In this document: piece after piece, positions 6,143 to 7,284 of the stretch
Layout: each line of letters starts with the position of its first letter
Position numbering within the stretch: the first letter of the stretch is position 1
Assembly (NCBI GenBank): GCA_023387555.1
Contig: JAEWHY010000498.1
Location: 1-7,284, forward strand
Reading direction: 5' to 3'
Source: Pseudomonadota bacterium
GTDB lineage: Bacteria; Pseudomonadota; Alphaproteobacteria; Rhizobiales; Xanthobacteraceae
Length of the DNA stretch: 7,284 nucleotides
Position numbers and translations under genes: made by a program
The notes under the pieces: model-generated
Seen by the model: only the letters and a program-made list of their open reading frames with translations
The model's database searches: none
Told to the model about the DNA's origin: nothing

Positions 6143-6763
6143 TTAAGGTCCGATCAGCGGCTTGAGCACCCGCACGATCCGCTCGGCCGGCGTGGACGGC
6201 GGAAACACGCCGATGAACTTGCCGTCGCGGTCCATCAGGTAGATGTAGGCGGAGTGATCGAAGCCGTAGTCGTCGTCGCCACGGCCCGGCACCTTGTTGA
6301 AATAGACCTTGTAGGCATGCGCGGCGCGCCGGATCGCGGTTTCGTCGCCGGTCAGACCGACGATGTTGTCGTGGAAGGAATCGACATAGGCCGCGAGCAA
6401 TTGTGGCGTGTCGCGCTTCGGGTCGACCGAAATGAAAAGTCCGCGGACCTGATCGGACTGCGGGCCCAGCGCCTTCAGCGCGCCACCGATCGCCAGCAGG
6501 TCGGCCGGGCAGATGTCGGGGCAATGGGTAAAGCCGAAATAGACCAGCAGGATTTTGCCGCGGAAGTCGGTGTCGGTGCGGGTCTTGCCGGTGTGATCGA
6601 CGAGCGCGAACGGCCCGCCGATCGTGCCCTTGCCCCACATCACCGCGTCCATGGACTCGGCCGCGGTGATGGGGCGGGTATCGTCTTCGGCACGCGACGG
6701 CAACGGCAGCAACGCCGCCAGAGCGGCGATGCCGATGGCCGTCAGTCGATGAAGCGCGGTCAC
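6143..6763 (-). CDS. SCO1/SenC family copper chaperone
   Basis: SCO proteins are periplasmic thioredoxin-fold copper chaperones that help assemble the CuA centre of cytochrome c oxidase. The 206-residue protein begins with a signal peptide (hydrophobic stretch about 7-20, likely cleavage after SRA at 23-25) and has no further membrane segment, so it may be released rather than anchored as many SCO proteins are. The copper-binding cysteines are C81 and C85 in CPDIC, after VYFGFTH (74-80). The third ligand is H170 in DHSAYIYLMD (169-178), and the conserved SVDPKRDTP is at 112-120. All key residues are present. The start is GTG (6763), which gives the signal peptide directly; I see no strong Shine-Dalgarno sequence. 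It begins 12 bp after the stop of the MBL-fold gene, so it is probably co-transcribed with it. No oxidase genes are in the window. Confidence 0.94.
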   Translation of the reverse strand: MTALHRLTAIGIAALAALLPLPSRAEDDTRPITAAESMDAVMWGKGTIGGPFALVDHTGKTRTDTDFRGKILLVYFGFTHCPDICPADLLAIGGALKALGPQSDQVRGLFISVDPKRDTPQLLAAYVDSFHDNIVGLTGDETAIRRAAHAYKVYFNKVPGRGDDDYGFDHSAYIYLMDRDGKFIGVFPPSTPAERIVRVLKPLIGP

Positions 6764-6775
6764 GTCAGCCGGCGC

Positions 6776-7284
6776 TCACGCGCCGAACGTGAGCTGGCTG
6801 CCGGTGGTCGACAGCACCAGCCGGTCCGGCATGTGGGTCTGGATCGCCTGGATGAAGTTGTTGCCGCTGCAATGCATCGGAATGATCGCGTCGGGATTGA
6901 GGTCCTTGATCTCGCCGACCACCTGCTCGAGATAGTCCTTCGGCGCCGGCGCGAGATGGAAGCCGCCGACCAGCGCGTGGATCTTCTGGATGCCTGAGAC
7001 TTCCTGCGCCTGCCGCGCCGAGTTCACGATCCCGACATGGCCGCAGGACGAGATGACGACAAGGCCCTTGTCCTTGATGTTGTAGACGGTGGCATGCTCG
7101 TGAATATGTTCGTCGGGCACCACCTTGCCCAGCAGTTCGGCCGGCGCGTAATGCGAGGCGTTGCAGCCGAGCCCGTCCTTCATCGCGAATTAGACCATGG
7201 TGTTCGGCAGCACGCGCTCCTTGCTGGAGCGCTTGATCTTGCCGGTGGTGAAGGCATGGTCGGCAACCACGGTCGGATTCTCCG
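6776..7284 (-). pseudogene. MBL-fold metallo-hydrolase interrupted by an in-frame TAA (5' end beyond window)
   Basis: Homology to metal-dependent hydrolases of the beta-lactamase superfamily II, similar to archaeal dihydropterin-type RFAP-synthase-related proteins (COG1237), runs through this frame from the right edge to the TGA at 6776-6778. Conserved metal-site segments are SSCGHVGIVN (45-54 counted from the ATG at 7183), GGFHL (73-77) and IPMHCSG (101-107). The HxHxDH motif would lie beyond the window. Upstream of 7183 the same frame still reads family-like sequence (AFTTGKIKRS, then ERVLPNTMV), but a TAA at 7192-7190 stands between NTMV and FAMKDGLGC. Family members, as I recall them, have Glu there, so one GAA-to-TAA change would explain it. 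The ATG at 7183, three codons after the stop, could allow re-initiation and a 135-residue C-terminal fragment lacking the main metal-binding motif. It is upstream of and probably co-transcribed with the SCO gene. A sequencing error is the main alternative. Confidence 0.82.

Noticed and set aside
5987..6997. 336-codon plus-strand open frame
   Set aside because: It is antisense to the SCO and MBL genes and overlaps the end of the FMN protein; composition is that of a shadow frame.
7190..7192. Recoded stop codon (selenocysteine or similar) in the MBL gene
   Set aside because: The codon is TAA, not TGA, and no recoding of TAA is expected in this group; nonsense mutation is simpler.

Overview
The window is GC-rich and densely packed. 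It looks like chromosomal sequence of an alphaproteobacterium of the Bradyrhizobium / Rhodopseudomonas / Afipia group. This is inferred from the long N-terminal extension on UvrB, the resemblance of several proteins to Bradyrhizobium-type homologues as I remember them, and strong G/C preference at third codon positions. No RNA gene, CRISPR array, insertion sequence or phage gene was seen.

Layout. Positions 1-676 (minus) hold the start of uvrB, nucleotide excision repair, running off the left edge. Positions 800-2062 (minus) hold an unrecognised four-helix membrane protein that appears to be an internal tandem duplication. Positions 2084-2548 are a long non-coding gap between divergent genes. 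Positions 2549-4063 (plus) hold a diguanylate cyclase with two tandem PAS-like sensor domains and a GGDEF domain. Convergent to it, only 4 bp away, is a minus-strand pair: a UBP-type zinc finger protein (4068-4379) and, upstream of it, a thioredoxin-reductase-like flavoprotein (4381-5436) that has lost its N-terminal FAD-binding part. Positions 5497-6108 (plus) hold a pyridoxamine-phosphate-oxidase-like FMN split-barrel protein. Positions 6143-6763 (minus) hold a SCO1/SenC copper chaperone, and positions 6776-7284 (minus) hold a metallo-beta-lactamase-fold hydrolase interrupted by an in-frame TAA.

How the genes relate. Most are single-gene units of housekeeping or accessory type: DNA repair, cyclic-di-GMP signalling, flavin redox chemistry and copper delivery to cytochrome oxidase. 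Two minus-strand pairs look like operons: flavoprotein plus zinc finger (1 bp apart) and MBL hydrolase plus SCO (12 bp apart). In both pairs the upstream gene is damaged while the downstream gene looks intact. This is the most striking property of the window and suggests recent local gene decay in a strain whose relatives should carry intact copies.

I see no convincing undescribed multi-gene system. The best candidates for novelty are the duplicated membrane protein at 800-2062 and the two decaying genes.
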